Both the position numbers and the translations under genes were made by a program. A stretch of 6,257 nt of DNA, taken from Thermoplasmatota archaeon (GTDB taxonomy: Archaea; Thermoplasmatota; Thermoplasmata; GCA-020350865; JAUVCJ01). The stretch is taken from positions 1 to 6,257 of the forward strand of contig JAUVCJ010000149.1 of NCBI GenBank assembly GCA_030595765.1, given 5' to 3'. Numbering within the stretch: the stretch's first letter is position 1; each line of letters opens with the position of its first letter. Positions 5,111 to 6,257 of this stretch are shown here, piece after piece. The notes beneath the pieces were generated by a model that did not search any database, had not been told where the DNA came from, and worked only from the letters and a program-made list of their open reading frames with translations.

Positions 5111-5662
5111 ATGTCAAGAAAAAAATCAAATAACCTATTATTTGAAGAAAATCGGCATAAATATTGGAATACCTATATTTATAATGTCATAGCATTTATA
5201 AGCCTGTTATCGGTATTGATAATTGGAGTTGTTTATGTTTTTTTCAATCCTCATGTGTTCGATGGAGATGGTGGGGGTTTCACACATGAGATTACGATAT
5301 TCGTAGTTTTTATTGTCGCAATCATAGGGATTTTAATAAAAAGTACAGAAGTTATTGGGCGAAAACAATATCGGCTCTTCACAAATGGTTTTGTCCCCCC
5401 TTTCGTACCCAGGAAGAGAAGACATCCGAAACCAAAAAGATATATTGCAGTAAGGGAAATTGAAGAACTCACAGCTCACATCTTTAAAAAGGGCAGATAT
5501 GAAAGAAATTACATCAATGTTAAACTTAAAGAAGGAATAGAATTCGAGGTTTTCGAGGGCGATGCGACCAAAAAAGGATTTGACGAGTTATTGAAATTTA
5601 AGGAGCATCATAATATTCCGGGAGAAGAACACCATTACTATAATGGACTGCACCCCAAATAG
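5111..5662 (+). CDS. Two-helix membrane protein with basic cytoplasmic domain, unknown function
   Basis: I chose the ATG at 5111 (183 residues), preceded by GAGG at 5098-5101; ATG 5102 would add three residues. The frame stays open back to 4823, but that part lies antisense to the neighbouring gene and is not protein-like. A charged N-terminus (MSRKKSNN) leads to TM1 (about 22-45), a short acidic/Gly loop (DGDGGGF, 51-57) and TM2 (about 60-77). A hydrophilic domain follows: QYRLFTNGFVPPF (86-98), a basic proline-rich stretch RKRRHPKPKR (101-110), YIAVREIEEL (111-120), YINVKLKEGIEFEVFEG (134-150) and FDELLKF (157-163). Two helices followed by this strand pattern and a C-terminal helix resemble small bacterial/archaeal PH-like membrane proteins, which is inference only. 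A+T content is higher than in the genes to the left, suggesting an accessory or transferred gene. The last codons overlap an IS-end-like sequence. Confidence 0.75.
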   Translation: MSRKKSNNLLFEENRHKYWNTYIYNVIAFISLLSVLIIGVVYVFFNPHVFDGDGGGFTHEITIFVVFIVAIIGILIKSTEVIGRKQYRLFTNGFVPPFVPRKRRHPKPKRYIAVREIEELTAHIFKKGRYERNYINVKLKEGIEFEVFEGDATKKGFDELLKFKEHHNIPGEEHHYYNGLHPK

Positions 5663-5721
5663 TGGACACTCTGATAAGCGGATTAATTAGACTAAAGATT
5701 TTATGTCCGATTTTAGGGTTG
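5651..5721. repeat. Imperfect 18-bp inverted repeat at the end of the membrane-protein gene
   Basis: CACCCCAAATAGTGGACA (5651-5668) faces TGTCCGATTTTAGGGTTG (5704-5721) across 35 bases. By eye 13 of 18 positions pair and one more is a G-T wobble. The left arm includes the stop codon of the upstream gene. CTGCACCCCAAA...GACA is close to the right-end terminal repeat I recall for IS150-group IS3 elements, but no transposase is present on either side. It could be a leftover IS end or an RNA hairpin closing the upstream mRNA. Confidence 0.45.
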
Positions 5722-5906
5722 ATAGACCCTACGGGTCCCCGCTTCACTCGCGCGGAATTAGATGGTGGTGTCCCCTTCGGTCATCATTCCCCCGTATCTT
5801 TTTCCATAAGGATGGAAGAATCTTGCCATACGCTATTGGAGAGATGGAATGTAAATACTATGGAGAGGATGAGAGAAGAATGAAAGTTAAATTTGGTACT
5901 TTTTAG
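5703..5906 (+). pseudogene. Possible gene remnant or small ORF
   Basis: A 67-residue frame starts at ATG 5703, without a ribosome-binding site. The first 25 codons cross an odd G+C-rich patch (about 5725-5795) and look unlike protein (VDRPYGSPLHSRGIRWWCPL). From about residue 30 the codons and residues look ordinary: RIFFHKDGRILPYAIGEM, then ECKYYGEDERRMKVKFGTF and a TAG at 5904. A small hairpin follows the stop directly. The simplest reading is the 3' end of a gene whose 5' part has been lost or replaced, but a real short gene cannot be excluded. I recognise no family. Confidence 0.3.
5725..5737 (+). other. Short hairpin GACCC-TAC-GGGTC in a G+C-rich patch
   Basis: A perfect 5-bp stem with a 3-base loop begins a G+C-rich patch of about 70 bp (to about 5795). 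The patch also contains ATGGTG (5762-5767), which can pair with a CATCAT near 5782 around a CTTCGG. Flanking DNA is strongly A+T-rich. It may be part of a structured RNA or an imported fragment. I cannot assign it. Confidence 0.4.
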
Positions 5907-5933
5907 CCTATTTAGAAGATAGGAAGTGTTTTA
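5898..5933 (+). terminator. Possible terminator: T-tract plus small hairpin
   Basis: A run of Ts (5900-5904) overlaps the stop of the possible ORF. It is followed directly by CCTAT-TTAGAAG-ATAGG (5907-5923, perfect 5-bp stem) and then GTGTTTTA. Short T-tracts are the main archaeal termination signal. Its position just after a stop codon supports a transcript ending here. Confidence 0.35.
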
Positions 5934-5957
5934 TGGTCATTTAGCACTATTAGTTAG

Positions 5958-5968
5958 GCATATATACC
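5958..5968 (+). promoter_or_regulatory. Probable TATA box for the gene at the right edge
   Basis: GCATATATACC contains TATATA (5961-5966) and is the most canonical archaeal TATA box in the window. Transcription would start near 5988-5992, about 15-20 bases before the GGGGGTGAT at 6005-6013 and about 40 bases before the ATG at 6030. Confidence 0.5.
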
Positions 5969-6004
5969 TTTTAGAGGATTTGCCATTTCACATCAAATCT
6001 TTGC

Positions 6005-6013
6005 GGGGGTGAT
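6005..6013 (+). promoter_or_regulatory. Strong Shine-Dalgarno-like site, unusually far from the ATG
   Basis: GGGGGTGAT is the longest match in the window to the archaeal anti-Shine-Dalgarno sequence (nine bases with one wobble). At fni and the gene at 3855 the start codon lies three bases after GGTGAT, which here would be 6017. The nearest in-frame codons there are ATT (6012) and ATC (6018). The first in-frame ATG is 16 bases downstream, and an in-frame GTG (6009) lies inside the site. Confidence 0.45.
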
Positions 6014-6029
6014 TGATATCTCAAGAACC

Positions 6030-6257
6030 ATGTGGGAACAAAAATTCAACACGTTGCTAGAAGTTGCTTCCTTTGAAGTGATCAAGCAGCATGAAAAGAC
6101 TATTGGTAGTCCACCCACTGGTCTTTATTTTAACAAATTGATGTTGCTCTCGTACTCTAAGCTTCGAAAAGGTTGCGGCATCGACATAAAGCTTCCTCAT
6201 TGCTGGTATCGGTACGGCGATGAGGTAGTTCGCTACCTCATGCCGAATGATGTACGT
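6030..6257 (+). CDS. 5' part of an unrecognised gene, cut by the window edge
   Basis: An open frame begins after a TAG at 5955-5957 and continues past the end of the window. I start it at ATG 6030, giving 76 residues so far; GTG 6009 would add seven (VIDISRT). The codons look coding. The sequence runs MWEQKFNTLLEVASFEVIKQ, then SPPTGLYFNKLMLLSYSKL and an aromatic, charged stretch IDIKLPHCWYRYGDEVV (51-67). No membrane segment is seen, so a soluble protein beginning with alpha-helices is likely. Helices followed by LPxxWYRYG vaguely recall archaeal accessory proteins of unknown function, but I cannot name a family. It has its own TATA box and lies in the A+T-rich, accessory-looking right end. 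Confidence 0.65.
   Translation, partial: MWEQKFNTLLEVASFEVIKQHEKTIGSPPTGLYFNKLMLLSYSKLRKGCGIDIKLPHCWYRYGDEVVRYLMPNDVR

Noticed and set aside
5662..5883. Second small plus-strand open frame of 73 codons beginning at ATG 5662
   Set aside because: It overlaps the inverted repeat and the G+C-rich patch and has no ribosome site. Its 3' half is less protein-like than the frame ending at 5906.

Overview
The window looks archaeal, most likely from a euryarchaeote of the Thermoplasmata/methanogen type. It carries isopentenyl phosphate kinase next to a type 2 isopentenyl-diphosphate isomerase, which is the archaeal 'alternative mevalonate' pathway. The ribosome-binding sites read GGTGAT, complementary to the archaeal 16S 3' end, and TATA-like boxes lie upstream of several genes. 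The exact lineage cannot be fixed from the sequence alone.

Layout. Bases 1-147 hold four 24-bp tandem repeats, possibly beginning on the stop codon of an upstream gene. An isoprenoid pair follows: ipk (148-984) and fni (981-2162), joined by an ATGA overlap. Together they convert isopentenyl phosphate to IPP and then DMAPP. The fni product has an unusual polar tail, and the DNA at its 3' end runs into a degenerate 15-bp repeat array. Enolase (start 2286, end 3596) comes next on the same strand; its closest motif matches, from memory, are to bacterial enolases. After a 258-bp gap with short repeats comes a small membrane-anchored, probably extracytoplasmic beta-sandwich protein (3855-4331). It is convergent, with a 2-bp gap, to a minus-strand polytopic membrane protein (4334-4957) that resembles an ECF-transporter S component.

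From about 4958 the character changes. The sequence becomes more A+T-rich and looks accessory. It holds a two-helix membrane protein with a basic, possibly PH-like cytoplasmic domain (5111-5662). An inverted repeat follows whose left arm resembles an IS3-family terminus. Then come a short possible gene remnant with a hairpin at its end (5703-5906), and the 5' part of an unrecognised gene that runs off the window (about 6030-6257).

The left two thirds is ordinary metabolism. Points of interest are the short tandem arrays at gene junctions, the fni tail with an overlapping pentapeptide-like mini-ORF, and the accessory right end. I see no CRISPR array, tRNA, rRNA or intact mobile element, and no clear evidence of a new multi-gene system.
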